A stretch of DNA of 36,808 nt, from NCBI GenBank assembly GCA_023397905.1, contig JAEWSZ010000070.1:1-36808 (forward strand), written 5' to 3'. The stretch's first letter is position 1; each line of letters opens with the position of its first letter. Positions 1 to 7,637 of this stretch are shown here, piece by piece. This stretch comes from Bacillota bacterium (GTDB lineage Bacteria > Bacillota > Clostridia > Acetivibrionales > DSM-1351). A program made the position numbers and the translations under genes. The notes below the pieces were generated by a model. That model ran no database searches. It was given only the letters and a program-made list of their open reading frames with translations, and was not told the origin of the DNA.

Positions 1-1
1 G

Positions 2-811
2 AAATACAGTCAATGTGGATTTACCGGAACGGAGCGCATCCTGAAAAATGATTCGTATATAAGAAGAAGGTTTGTCGAGTATTATTTTCCTGACATAGGA
101 CCGGACAACATCCGAAAGATCATGCGGCTGGAGTACCCTGACACGATGGGGCTGCTGAATCAGGCTTTCGTACAGCCTTCCTTGCAAGCCAAATTTCTAT
201 ATATTCTGTTTCATTTTGAAGAAGCCATAAAGGAAACGATCAGTATCATCACCTGGGTACGTGAGGAAATGGAAAAGCAGCATCGGCAGTTTGTGAAACA
301 GAATGAGGAAGCCCTGCAAAGAATACAAAAGGCGCCCACGATTGAAAAGCTAAAAGCAATCAGTGGTGTGGCACCGGTTAATACACATATCCTGTTTTCC
401 CTGTCTCTGCTGGAAGAAGAAAAACTATCATTCCGGAAAGACGAACCGGACTTTTTTATACTGGGCAGCCGATTTATGGATGTGTTGGAAACCCAATATA
501 AGTACTGCAACTTAACCCCAGTCTCTTTTCTCCGTGCTTTAGGCAATGAGGCAAAGTGTGTTATTTTCGAGGCCCTTATGGATTCGGATTCCATGTCCAC
601 CGCCGAAATGGAAAGGCGGTTGCATCTTTCCAAAAACGCAATATCCCGTAACATAAAGGAAATGAGGGAGTGTGGTGTCGTTACGGTGGAACGCAGGGAA
701 GGGCTATCCTATTACTATGCGCTGAATCGGGAATACATCGGTATAGTTGCCGATCAGCTGAACCGGAGGAAGCATCAAAGAAAGGACATAAAAACAGCAG
801 AAGGGCGTTAG
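2..811 (+). CDS. Winged-helix (ArsR-like) regulator, 5' truncated by the window edge
   Basis: The frame is open from base 2 with no stop upstream, so the first ATG (122) is probably internal and the true start lies outside the window. The C-terminal 75 residues read as a winged helix: a helix around EAKCVIFEALM, a recognition-helix-like LHLSKNAISRNIKEM and a wing ending in YYYALN. This is the layout of ArsR/GntR-type DNA-binding domains, here placed at the C-terminus. The N-terminal 200 residues are helical and charged and are not recognised; they could be an effector or oligomerisation domain. The gene ends inside the left arm of a long hairpin and converges on the leftward gene at 889-1368. 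Function beyond DNA binding is unknown. ArsR-like is a fold-level guess from the sequence pattern. Confidence 0.6.
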   Translation, partial: KYSQCGFTGTERILKNDSYIRRRFVEYYFPDIGPDNIRKIMRLEYPDTMGLLNQAFVQPSLQAKFLYILFHFEEAIKETISIITWVREEMEKQHRQFVKQNEEALQRIQKAPTIEKLKAISGVAPVNTHILFSLSLLEEEKLSFRKDEPDFFILGSRFMDVLETQYKYCNLTPVSFLRALGNEAKCVIFEALMDSDSMSTAEMERRLHLSKNAISRNIKEMRECGVVTVERREGLSYYYALNREYIGIVADQLNRRKHQRKDIKTAEGR

Positions 812-849
812 TATAGGATGAATCCATACGAATGCCCTTCTGCTGTTTT
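791..849. terminator. Bidirectional intrinsic terminator between convergent genes
   Basis: A 16-bp perfect inverted repeat (791-806 with 834-849) has an A-run on the left and a T-run on the right, so it can terminate from both sides. It overlaps the stop codon of the rightward gene and lies 40 bases beyond the stop of the leftward one. Confidence 0.85.
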
Positions 850-888
850 TGTGTGAAGTTATTCTTCAATCTGCAGCAGATTTATAAA

Positions 889-1368
889 TTATGCATTGGC
901 TTCATGGAAGCCCATTTCAAAAAATTGATGGATGTGGAAGCTGAGAATGCCATGGTACTGTCTAAAAATCTCATTATAATCGCTAAGCAGTTGGCGCCGT
1001 TCATCATTGCCGAGAATATCGCACATTTTATAGAACAGCTTGTCCCGTTCATTAAGGATCTGCCGGTTGTCGGGGACCTCCATAATGCTTCGCAGGTAGT
1101 TCATGAACCCATTATGACAGTCATTCCGGGTATTCCGCCTGCCTGAAAGATAGGCGGTAAAGGGATTATACAGGTCCTGCTCTCTTTGCATAAGTTCGCA
1201 GTAACGCGGCATCAGATCTTTATATTCCGGTCCTTTTTCAATGAGCGCCTGTGTAATCTCCTGATACAATTCCTCCAAGTCTTCCGAAACTCTCCATGCG
1301 TCCAATTCCGTTCTTTTTTCTTCTATAAGCTTAGCAGCGAAGCTTTTTATATTTTCCTCTTGATACAT
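889..1368 (-). CDS. Hypothetical helical protein (159 aa)
   Basis: The ATG at 1368 follows AAGGAGACGAAAGGC at good spacing, and a plausible promoter lies just upstream (1405-1433). The product is soluble, highly charged and predicted almost entirely helical, with no signal peptide or membrane segment. I do not recognise the family. Its helical acidic and aromatic C-terminus (FHIHQFFEMGFHEANA) resembles small helical proteins common in clostridial mobile elements. It stands alone, convergent with the regulator on the left and divergent from the 1799-7249 operon. Rightward ORFs over this stretch (832-1146, 1186-1461) are shadows without ribosome binding sites. Confidence 0.7.
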   Translation of the reverse strand: MYQEENIKSFAAKLIEEKRTELDAWRVSEDLEELYQEITQALIEKGPEYKDLMPRYCELMQREQDLYNPFTAYLSGRRNTRNDCHNGFMNYLRSIMEVPDNRQILNERDKLFYKMCDILGNDERRQLLSDYNEIFRQYHGILSFHIHQFFEMGFHEANA

Positions 1369-1404
1369 GCCTTTCGTCTCCTTAATTTTATTGCCGGCAT
1401 GTTT

Positions 1405-1433
1405 ATTATATTTGTGTATAAGTACTCCAACAA
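1405..1433 (-). promoter_or_regulatory. Putative sigma-A promoter of the 889-1368 gene
   Basis: On the minus strand TTGTTG (1433-1428) is followed after 17 bases by a perfect TATAAT (1410-1405), about 37 bases before the start codon. Confidence 0.55.
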
Positions 1434-1798
1434 GGGGAGTACCGCCCCTGTATGCAGGTAGGGAATCAGCACGAATATGGTCGTGTATGGAAGTAAAGAA
1501 GAATCCTGTCGCCGCGGCGCAAGAGTTGTACCGATTTATAAAAAAGCCTGTCTATATAAGTCAAATTAACCATCTGAATTTCATGTGCAAGAAAAACATG
1601 GGTAACAACAAATAGCATAAGCCAGGATAAATTCAATACATAAAAATCCCTGTTCATTACATTGCTGCTCAAATGTTGAGTCGGGTACAGTAAATTGTAG
1701 ATAAGGCTATTATTCTGACCTCTTATCTGACCGGAAGCTTATGCCGATTACTTATATAACACACAGGGATAATAAAAATCCGAAGGAAAGGAGTTGTT
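1434..1798. other. Gene-free stretch between divergent units, holding a decayed module end and repeat copy A
   Basis: No convincing gene is present; the 68-aa leftward ORF at 1466-1672 has no ribosome binding site and crosses repeat A. Bases 1585-1636 resemble 12205-12255, the decayed end of the secreted-protein operon. Both hold TGCAA, then AAACATGGGTAA, then ATAG and AGGATA in the same order, with small gaps. The right half is repeat copy A and the upstream region of the 1799 operon. Confidence 0.5.
1616..1720 (+). repeat. Dispersed element copy A (about 100 bp, paired with copy B at 7461-7565)
   Basis: This segment aligns with 7461-7565 at roughly three quarters identity by eye, without gaps over most of its length. 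It contains the 25-base core (1638-1662) found upstream of all five rightward units: ACA at positions 1-3, TT at 16-17 and CA at 23-24. AGGATAA lies 14 bases before the core, at the same offset as in the copy at 34641. It sits 80 bases upstream of the first gene of the 1799-7249 operon. Read on the minus strand, A and B both give a peptide ending CIEFI. Confidence 0.75.
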
Positions 1799-2155
1799 AT
1801 GGGTTTATTTGATAACTATAAAAAGAAAGAGATTCGACCCAATTTTTCTAAAGTTGATACAACAGAAAAAGTAATTGAATTAGAAAAGAAAGGAATTCTG
1901 TCACCGCTATATTTGATGCCATTAAAATTCAATGGAGAAGCATCCGAAAGAAACAGGCTGTTCGTTCCCCCATTTGCCGTAGAGTTAAAAGACCGATGCG
2001 ATCATATCGTTGAAACATTATTCGTTCGAAATAAGGTAAACGGATATTCTTGCACCCCTACATACAAAGGGAAAAGTTTTGTTCCATCACAAGTAACGGT
2101 TATTGCAAGAAAAGATGATAAAGACGTTTTTACATATACCCTCAGAATCTGGTAA
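1799..2155 (+). CDS. Hypothetical cytoplasmic protein (118 aa)
   Basis: The ATG follows GAAAGGAGTTGTT. The product starts MGLFDNYKKKEIRPNF, has no signal peptide or membrane segment, and mixes a basic N-terminus with a beta-rich C-terminus (VTVIARKDDKDVFTYTLRIW). I do not recognise it. It is the first gene of a rightward run of six: 63 bases separate it from the 5'-nucleotidase-like gene and every later junction is shorter or overlapping, so co-transcription is likely. The regulatory repeat copy A lies just upstream. Its role presumably relates to the phosphatase, nuclease-like and hydrolase genes that follow, but nothing in the sequence says how. Confidence 0.75.
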   Translation: MGLFDNYKKKEIRPNFSKVDTTEKVIELEKKGILSPLYLMPLKFNGEASERNRLFVPPFAVELKDRCDHIVETLFVRNKVNGYSCTPTYKGKSFVPSQVTVIARKDDKDVFTYTLRIW

Positions 2156-2218
2156 TGCTCATTTACCGGTTAAATGATAAGCACAACAAGAAGCTGATTG
2201 TAGATTGAGGAGATAACA

Positions 2219-3676
2219 ATGGATGAGAATGATGAAAAATATAACAGAGTAATCACCATCATACATACGAACGATGTGCATTCAAATGTTGATGTGGAGC
2301 CCTATGTCAAGGGACTTGCCGACTCGTTGCGTAACAAGGGTAAAAATGTCGTTGTTATTTGTGCGGGAGACGCTTTCGCCGGTACCCCCTTTGCAAGTTT
2401 AACAAAGGGAATGGACGTAGCGAAGGTAATGAACCTCGCCGGCTACGACCTTTTTACGATTGGAAACCATGAGCAGCCTCCCCTGATGGAGATTTCTGAT
2501 TTTAAAGCCATAGTGGAAGCTGTTGATTTCCCGGTATTGGGTGCAAACGCGCCGAAAAAAATGACAAAGGCTATACCTGATATTAGGGAATATGTCATAA
2601 TGGAATTTTACGGGATCAAGGTGGCCTTCATTGGGATAACGACCCCTGATATGAAAAGCGGAAAGAGCGGTACTGCGGCCGTTTCCAGCGTGAAGATGGC
2701 AATGAAAAAAGCCCAGGCCGAGGGCGCGGAAATATTTGTCGCCGTTGCGCATCTTGGTATTACCGCAAATGACAAGACGCAGCGAAGTACCTATCTTGCC
2801 GACAGTTGCCCTTGGTTATCGGCCATTATCGACGCACACTGTCATACTGCCCATCAGAACGGAATGCTTCGTAACAGTGTACTGATAGCCGAAACGGGGC
2901 AATACGGTGACAACATTGGTATCATAGAGCTCTGCATTCAGGACGGTAAGCTTGCAAAAGTAACCGCAAAGCTTATTCCCATTAGAGGAAATGAAGAGGG
3001 CTGTGGCATAATCCCTGATCCGGAAGTATTGGCTTATATTAGCGAAGTCAATACGAGAAATGCTGCATATCTAAATGAAGTCGTGCTTAACCTGCCTGTC
3101 AGTCTGGATGGGAACAGGGCCTACAGTCGTACAAGGGAAATAAATCTGGGTAACCTCCTCACCGATGCCATGCGGTGGAAAACAAAAGCCGATATTGCCT
3201 TTGTAACGGGGCTTTTTATCCGAGACGACCTTGCTGCCGGTAACGTTACAAAGGGGCAGCTTGAAACGGCACTCTACGCAGACAGACCCGTATGCACTTT
3301 TTACTATACTGGGAAGCAGATTTACAATGTGATTGAAACCGGTCTTTCCAGGTATCCAGAGCCAAACATAGTTTTTTGCCATGTATCCGGTATACACATT
3401 GCATTTGACCCGACAAAAGAGGCGGGCAGCCGTATCACAAGCATCAAAATGTCCGACGGTTCCAAGTTTGACCCTGAGGCTACCTATATATGCGCTACAA
3501 GGTTTGACGGGCTTGCTCATTATGTGGATGGTGACCTGATTGAAGGAGAAAATTATACCGCTGGCTTTGGTTCAATCTGTGAAATATTTGCAGCGTATGT
3601 CAACAGTGGAATCAAGATCACAGGAGAAATCGACAGCCGCCTTATACCGATAAAACTTTATAGTAAAACAATATAA
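2219..3676 (+). CDS. 5'-nucleotidase / UshA-family metallophosphatase, cytoplasmic form
   Basis: The ATG follows TTGAGGAGATAACA. The N-terminal half is a calcineurin-like metallophosphatase: D19 and H21 in HTNDVH, D51 in GDAFAG, GNHE at 82-85, VAHLG near 178 and a DAHCHTAH motif near 205 in place of the usual GHxH. The C-terminal half matches the 5'-nucleotidase C domain, with INLGNLLTDAM and a substrate-loop segment near FDGLAHYVDG. The family dephosphorylates nucleotides or related phosphoesters using two metal ions. Most relatives are exported, but this 485-residue protein has no signal peptide, so it should act on a cytoplasmic substrate. It is followed by the nuclease-like gene after 20 bases. 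The substrate cannot be read from the sequence. Confidence 0.9.
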   Translation: MDENDEKYNRVITIIHTNDVHSNVDVEPYVKGLADSLRNKGKNVVVICAGDAFAGTPFASLTKGMDVAKVMNLAGYDLFTIGNHEQPPLMEISDFKAIVEAVDFPVLGANAPKKMTKAIPDIREYVIMEFYGIKVAFIGITTPDMKSGKSGTAAVSSVKMAMKKAQAEGAEIFVAVAHLGITANDKTQRSTYLADSCPWLSAIIDAHCHTAHQNGMLRNSVLIAETGQYGDNIGIIELCIQDGKLAKVTAKLIPIRGNEEGCGIIPDPEVLAYISEVNTRNAAYLNEVVLNLPVSLDGNRAYSRTREINLGNLLTDAMRWKTKADIAFVTGLFIRDDLAAGNVTKGQLETALYADRPVCTFYYTGKQIYNVIETGLSRYPEPNIVFCHVSGIHIAFDPTKEAGSRITSIKMSDGSKFDPEATYICATRFDGLAHYVDGDLIEGENYTAGFGSICEIFAAYVNSGIKITGEIDSRLIPIKLYSKTI

Positions 3677-3696
3677 ACCAGAAAGAAGGTGTCAGT

Positions 3697-5571
3697 TTGG
3701 GAAATGATGATACCATAAACCTTTGGCAGCAAATAAAAAGAATGGGAAACTTTTCGGATAAATATTATGATGTAAGCATTATAAACGACCTTGAGGAGGA
3801 GCTCTCCATCGCCTCGGATTTTGAGACAAGTCTTAAAGATATACCATCTGAGACTTTTCTAATGGCTTTTTTTAAAGTGATGTCTCCCTTGGTTTCTATG
3901 TATGCGGATATCCTGAATTTCTTTGAACGCTGCAAAGCCCACAGTGCCACAGAGAATATCGAAATAGAATTTGATTTAAAACGGTTTAAGTCTACAAGAA
4001 TCAATGCGACTCATTTTATGAAAGCAAAAGAGCAGCTTGTCAAGGTCAAGCAGGTAACTCAAAAAAAGCTTCTTTTCCCAGAGGGAATAGGGATTTTATC
4101 GAGTCTCTCAATTCCCCAGGGCCTCGTAGATGAGTCAATCAACGATGAATGTTTTTTTAATTGGAGCCAGGAATACTATAATCAAAAAGAATGGCCGTCA
4201 ACCCAACTGGATTTTGCTTCTGCGATAGAAGGCTCCCCCATTCAAGAGCCACTTTCTAAGGCATTCCTTTTTTGGAGTGAGCTGTTCGTTTATTATCAGT
4301 CGGTTCCCACATCGAGAGATAAGTGGTATGAATTTATAAATTCGAGGCAGGACCAAAGTTTGAATGATTTTTCCTATAAGATACTAATGCCGGAAGTGGA
4401 TTTGTGTCTGGGCAGAATCCTGCATAAATTATATTATCTGGCAGAAAACTATACCAATCTTTCGCCTGATATGAAACAGGATGTAGATGTGAAACTATAC
4501 GAATTCCTGGAGCATTTTCCCTCCGTGAATGATTTTGCTGAGACGCTGATGCCGGTCTGGAAAAGTTTTTTGAACCTGCCGGTCTGGAAAAGGCGTTACG
4601 AAGTATATTCTGTTTGGGTGTTTACGCAAGCGATAGCGGATTTTCCGGATGAAGCCCTGACTTTTCATTTGAAAGACGGAGTCTTATCCTTTCCGTTTTC
4701 AGGAGCATGCCTTGCGACAGTAAAATTGAATCATAGGGTATTCGATTTTTGGACGGAATTAAGGACAAAGGCCATCGTGAAGCCCATAGGTAAAAGCCGT
4801 AAAACAGCCATACAACCTGATTATTCTATTATCTGTGGCGATTCAGCTAATATTGTTCATAGTATTGCTGTAATCGAATGCAAACAATATAAACGGTCTC
4901 ATACTGTGAACTTTAGCCAGGCAATACTTGATTATGCATATAACCGCCCCAATGCCAAAGTGTTCTTGGTTGACTATGGGGAAATCGATATAAAAAGCCT
5001 GATGTCGAAATTGCAAACATTATCAGCGGAACGATATGAAGCGATGTCTCGCTATCGGCCGGAAATTGAAAGCAGCAAGCCTCTATCACATCATATTCGT
5101 GAACTGGTATACCAGCATGCCAAAATGATGGAGATGGACCTGAATGATATCGCTTACTTTTCTTTGTTTTGGGATAAAGGCCCCCTGGATCTGGATTTAT
5201 ACCTGTGTTATCAGCCGAATGCCTCTGCCATAGTGCGTAAAGCATGTTATAATGCTAACGAAATTGATGGTGTACAATATAATAGCGATATTCGGGACGG
5301 GTATGGGCCTGAGAAAATTTGTGTTAAGAAATGGCACAAGGGGATTTATGATTTATGGGTTAACAATTCCTCTAAAACACCGATATTTTTCCAAGGCAAC
5401 ACTTTTCTTAGTGTTGTTTTTCAGGGCACGAATCAAACCTTGCAAATAGAATGCCCTAAAACAGGGGCTGGACCATGGTGGCATATTTTAAGGATTGATA
5501 CGATATCGCGTACCGTCACAATTATAAATAAATACGAAATGAGAGGGGGGATGTTGCATGAGCAGTATTGA
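3697..5571 (+). CDS. PD-(D/E)XK nuclease-like protein with DUF2135/YfaP-like C-terminal domain (624 aa)
   Basis: A TTG start is chosen because AAGGTG lies seven bases upstream and no in-frame ATG fits. Residues 1-340 are helical and unrecognised. Residues 360-430 carry a PD-(D/E)XK signature: P374-D375, then E394-C-K396 in a hydrophobic strand (AVIECKQYK), followed by a helix and FLVDYGEID. Residues 490-615 look like the beta-sandwich of DUF2135/YfaP: WDKGPLDLDLYL, GYGPEKI, GIYDLWV, and a closing WWHILRID strand. I infer a nuclease or nuclease-derived protein with a beta-sandwich recognition module. No signal peptide is present. It sits between a phosphatase and an MBL-fold hydrolase and overlaps the latter by 14 bases, so the genes are translationally coupled. 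No name is justified. Confidence 0.75.
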   Translation: MGNDDTINLWQQIKRMGNFSDKYYDVSIINDLEEELSIASDFETSLKDIPSETFLMAFFKVMSPLVSMYADILNFFERCKAHSATENIEIEFDLKRFKSTRINATHFMKAKEQLVKVKQVTQKKLLFPEGIGILSSLSIPQGLVDESINDECFFNWSQEYYNQKEWPSTQLDFASAIEGSPIQEPLSKAFLFWSELFVYYQSVPTSRDKWYEFINSRQDQSLNDFSYKILMPEVDLCLGRILHKLYYLAENYTNLSPDMKQDVDVKLYEFLEHFPSVNDFAETLMPVWKSFLNLPVWKRRYEVYSVWVFTQAIADFPDEALTFHLKDGVLSFPFSGACLATVKLNHRVFDFWTELRTKAIVKPIGKSRKTAIQPDYSIICGDSANIVHSIAVIECKQYKRSHTVNFSQAILDYAYNRPNAKVFLVDYGEIDIKSLMSKLQTLSAERYEAMSRYRPEIESSKPLSHHIRELVYQHAKMMEMDLNDIAYFSLFWDKGPLDLDLYLCYQPNASAIVRKACYNANEIDGVQYNSDIRDGYGPEKICVKKWHKGIYDLWVNNSSKTPIFFQGNTFLSVVFQGTNQTLQIECPKTGAGPWWHILRIDTISRTVTIINKYEMRGGMLHEQY

Positions 5572-6190
5572 AAGAATCCAGTGTGGCAATGGGAATTGTT
5601 ATCTGATTTCTGAAAGAGAGAAGGCCATATTAGTAGATACGAGCCGAACAAAGTTCAGGGACAAAATTCTGCAGGCATGCAAAAAAAAGCATGTAAAGCT
5701 TATTGTCCTCACCCATGGGCATGTTGATCACGTTCAAAATGCTGCTTACCTGTCGAGAGAATTGCATGTTCCGATAGCGATGCACGAGGCGGATTATGAA
5801 TTGATAAAAGATAATATGTTTGAGCCTATGTATGCCCATAATGTTTTCGGAAAACTGATACTGGCTTTATCCATGAAAAGCTTTCGGCAGGACAAGATCG
5901 AACCCTTTGAGCCAGGGGTATTTCTGCAGGAAGGTGATTCCTTAAAGCTCTACGGTATCAATGCTGTGATAGTGGAGTTGCCCGGACATACCAAAGGTTC
6001 GATTGGTATATTAGTTGATGATACGGAATTTATTGTTGGTGATGCTCTCATGAACATGGTTTACCCATCAAAGTCAATGCTTTATGGAGATAGAGTAGCA
6101 ATGGAAAAAAGTGTTGATAAAATAAGTGATTCCAATGCGATAACGATCCATTTCGGACATGGCAATTCCGCTGCAAACAGGAAATGGTAA
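5558..6190 (+). CDS. Metallo-beta-lactamase-fold hydrolase (210 aa)
   Basis: The ATG lies inside the end of the upstream gene, eight bases after GAGAGGGGGG. The metal-binding motif THGHVDH is at residues 52-58. A second histidine is in PGHTKGS near 145, an aspartate in VGDALMN near 165 and a final histidine in IHFGHG near 200, so the active site appears complete. This is the glyoxalase II-like branch of the fold, which hydrolyses thioesters, lactones or phosphoesters; the substrate is not predictable here. There is no signal peptide. Length is normal for the compact members. It is followed closely by the carboxymuconolactone-decarboxylase-like gene. Overlap with the nuclease-like gene indicates matched expression. 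Confidence 0.9.
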   Translation: MSSIERIQCGNGNCYLISEREKAILVDTSRTKFRDKILQACKKKHVKLIVLTHGHVDHVQNAAYLSRELHVPIAMHEADYELIKDNMFEPMYAHNVFGKLILALSMKSFRQDKIEPFEPGVFLQEGDSLKLYGINAVIVELPGHTKGSIGILVDDTEFIVGDALMNMVYPSKSMLYGDRVAMEKSVDKISDSNAITIHFGHGNSAANRKW

Positions 6191-6212
6191 TCAAAAAACA
6201 AGGAGTGATAAA

Positions 6213-6605
6213 ATGGCGAATGAGAGATATTTAGCAGGTGCAAAGAAGTTGCAGGAAGTGGATGGACAAGCCGGCGACAAGGTGATTAAGTCTCTTGAAG
6301 GTATAGCTCCGGACCTGGGAAAGTACATCATAGAATTTGCTTTTGGTGATATTTACTGCCGTGAGGGATTGTCTTTACAGGAAAGAGAAATGATAACCAT
6401 AACCAGCCTGCTGACGGCAGGCGGTTGTGAACCGCAGTTGTCTGTCCATATAAATGGTGCTTTGAACGTGGGAATTTCACCTTCTAAGATTATTGAGGTA
6501 TTTATCCAATGTATTCCCTATGTAGGATTTCCGAAAGTATTAAATGCTGTGAATGTGGCAAAGAACATTTTTACGGAGCGAAAGATCAAGGTTGATTCAT
6601 TATAG
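6213..6605 (+). CDS. Carboxymuconolactone decarboxylase / AhpD-like family protein
   Basis: The start at 6213 is preferred over an earlier in-frame codon at 6159, because AGGAGTGATAA sits immediately upstream and it avoids overlap with the previous gene. The 130-residue product has the all-helical CMD pattern: LQEREMITITSLLTAG, then C72 and H79 in GGCEPQLSVHIN, then GALNVGISPSKIIEV and a PYVGFPKVLNA helix. The AhpD CxxC pair is absent, with a single cysteine at 72, so classical peroxiredoxin-linked disulfide chemistry is unlikely. Members of this shape are found as general redox or decarboxylase-like enzymes of unknown substrate. It is the fifth gene in the operon and is followed after 35 bases by the acetyltransferase. 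Confidence 0.85.
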   Translation: MANERYLAGAKKLQEVDGQAGDKVIKSLEGIAPDLGKYIIEFAFGDIYCREGLSLQEREMITITSLLTAGGCEPQLSVHINGALNVGISPSKIIEVFIQCIPYVGFPKVLNAVNVAKNIFTERKIKVDSL

Positions 6606-6640
6606 TTATACCTTCAGTCGTTAAGAGGAGATTTTTATTA

Positions 6641-7249
6641 ATGGATAATGTAAAAAGAAAGACACAAGGTTTACCATATCGTTATGATGACCCTGCCTTA
6701 TTAGGTGACCAGCATATTTATCAAAATAAAATGATAGAGTACAATCATACACTGCCAACAGAAACAGAAAAAAGGCAGGTTTTATTGAAAGAAGTATTTG
6801 CGGAAATTGGAGAAGGTTGTACCGTGGAAACTCCACTAAATGCAAATTGGGGTTGTAAACATGTTCATGTTGGAAAAGGCACATATATCAATTCAAATGT
6901 TACTTTTATTGATGATGAACACATATATATTGGGGAGAGTTGTTTGATTGCTCCCAATGTTGTCTTTTCAACATCCGGACACCCTATTTTGCCGATACTC
7001 CGTGAAAATCATTATGTGTATAATCTGCCTATTCATGTTGGAAATAATGTTTGGATAGGTTCAAGTGTGCAAATTTTGCCAGGAATATCGATTGGCGATA
7101 ATTCTGTAATTGGAGCAGGAAGTGTGGTTACAAGTGACATACCTGCTAATGTTGTTGCTTTTGGTGTACCATGTAAAGTAATCAGAGAGATTGGAGAAAA
7201 GGACCGTAAGTATTATTATAAGGACAGAGAATTAGATGTATGGGAATAA
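6641..7249 (+). CDS. Maltose/galactoside O-acetyltransferase-like protein (LbH fold)
   Basis: The ATG follows AAGAGGAGATTTTTATTA. The 202-residue product has the N-terminal helical Mac domain (up to about residue 60) and then hexapeptide repeats forming a left-handed beta helix, such as YIGESCLIAPNVVF and IGDNSVIGAGSVVTSDIP. The family's histidine lies in TSGHP. The C-terminal GVPCKVIREI closure is present. The family moves acetyl groups from acetyl-CoA to a sugar or galactoside hydroxyl. Length is normal, so it appears intact. It ends the operon, with a terminator 36 bases downstream. Its link to the phosphatase/nuclease-like genes is unclear; a metabolic cargo gene is the simplest reading. 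Confidence 0.92.
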   Translation: MDNVKRKTQGLPYRYDDPALLGDQHIYQNKMIEYNHTLPTETEKRQVLLKEVFAEIGEGCTVETPLNANWGCKHVHVGKGTYINSNVTFIDDEHIYIGESCLIAPNVVFSTSGHPILPILRENHYVYNLPIHVGNNVWIGSSVQILPGISIGDNSVIGAGSVVTSDIPANVVAFGVPCKVIREIGEKDRKYYYKDRELDVWE

Positions 7250-7284
7250 GCTTTAAAATGAAAACTGATTTTGTCTACAAACTG

Positions 7285-7314
7285 AAATGAGGCTGCTTTA
7301 GGGCAGCCTCATTT
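7285..7314. terminator. Intrinsic terminator of the 1799-7249 operon, duplicated at 12305
   Basis: A 12-bp perfect stem (7285-7296 with 7303-7314) encloses a six-base loop, with A-rich and T-rich ends allowing use on both strands. The same stem with a different loop ends the secreted-protein operon at 12305-12334. Confidence 0.9.
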
Positions 7315-7470
7315 TGGTTTCATTGATCCAATACAACCCGGCAGTTTTAACGGCATCTCAACGGAAGCACTCTCTTTTTTATTGGTATTCTTACTGGAAA
7401 AACGCAGCGGCACCCCGGTGGGGGAGTAGGCTGTTGCTTTTTCCAGTTTTACGGCTATGTCATAGGCCGA
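7309..7470 (-). pseudogene. 3' remnant of a metallopeptidase gene (copy of 12348-12490)
   Basis: The minus strand encodes only the last 50 or so residues of the peptidase found intact at 12348-13349. ATAYSPTG, PLRFSSKN and a closing LPGCI match that protein's C-terminus (ATAYSPTG, PLRFSSKN, LLGCI). The alignment runs through the shared terminator and covers about 185 bases at roughly 80% identity by eye. The catalytic domain is missing; upstream on the minus strand the reading frame runs straight into repeat copy B. No ribosome binding site precedes the TTG that could open the frame at 7518. I read it as a leftover from module insertion. Confidence 0.8.
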
Positions 7471-7565
7471 AATAAATTCAATACAAAAAAGGTACCGTTC
7501 ATAACATTGCCGCTCCAATGTTGAGCCGTGTACAGTAACATCATATATATGGTTATTATGGCTTT
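7461..7565 (+). repeat. Dispersed element copy B (upstream of the sigma-factor operon)
   Basis: This copy aligns with 1616-1720. Its 25-base core is 7483-7507. Immediately after the core comes a perfect 7-bp inverted repeat, AACATTG (7503-7509) and CAATGTT (7516-7522), with a six-base spacer; in copy A the same palindrome is degenerate. It abuts the peptidase remnant on its left and a promoter-like pair on its right. Confidence 0.75.
7521..7549 (+). promoter_or_regulatory. Putative promoter of the sigma/secreted-protein operon
   Basis: TTGAGC (7521-7526), a 17-base spacer and TATATA (7544-7549) form a reasonable sigma-A promoter about 90 bases before the sigma-factor start. The -35 overlaps the right arm of the copy B palindrome, so a factor bound there could repress. 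The equivalent TTGAGT in copy A has a poorer -10. Confidence 0.45.
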
Positions 7566-7637
7566 GGGGTCAAATCGTTGTATTAACGAGGAACACAGAC
7601 ACTGGACAAGGGAACCGGACAAAAAGGTGGTGATTGA

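Noticed and set aside
1466..1672. 68-aa leftward frame
   Set aside because: No ribosome binding site; it crosses repeat A and the decayed module end.
7309..7518. 69-aa leftward frame as a functional gene
   Set aside because: It is only the C-terminus of the peptidase at 12348 fused to repeat B, without a start region or binding site.
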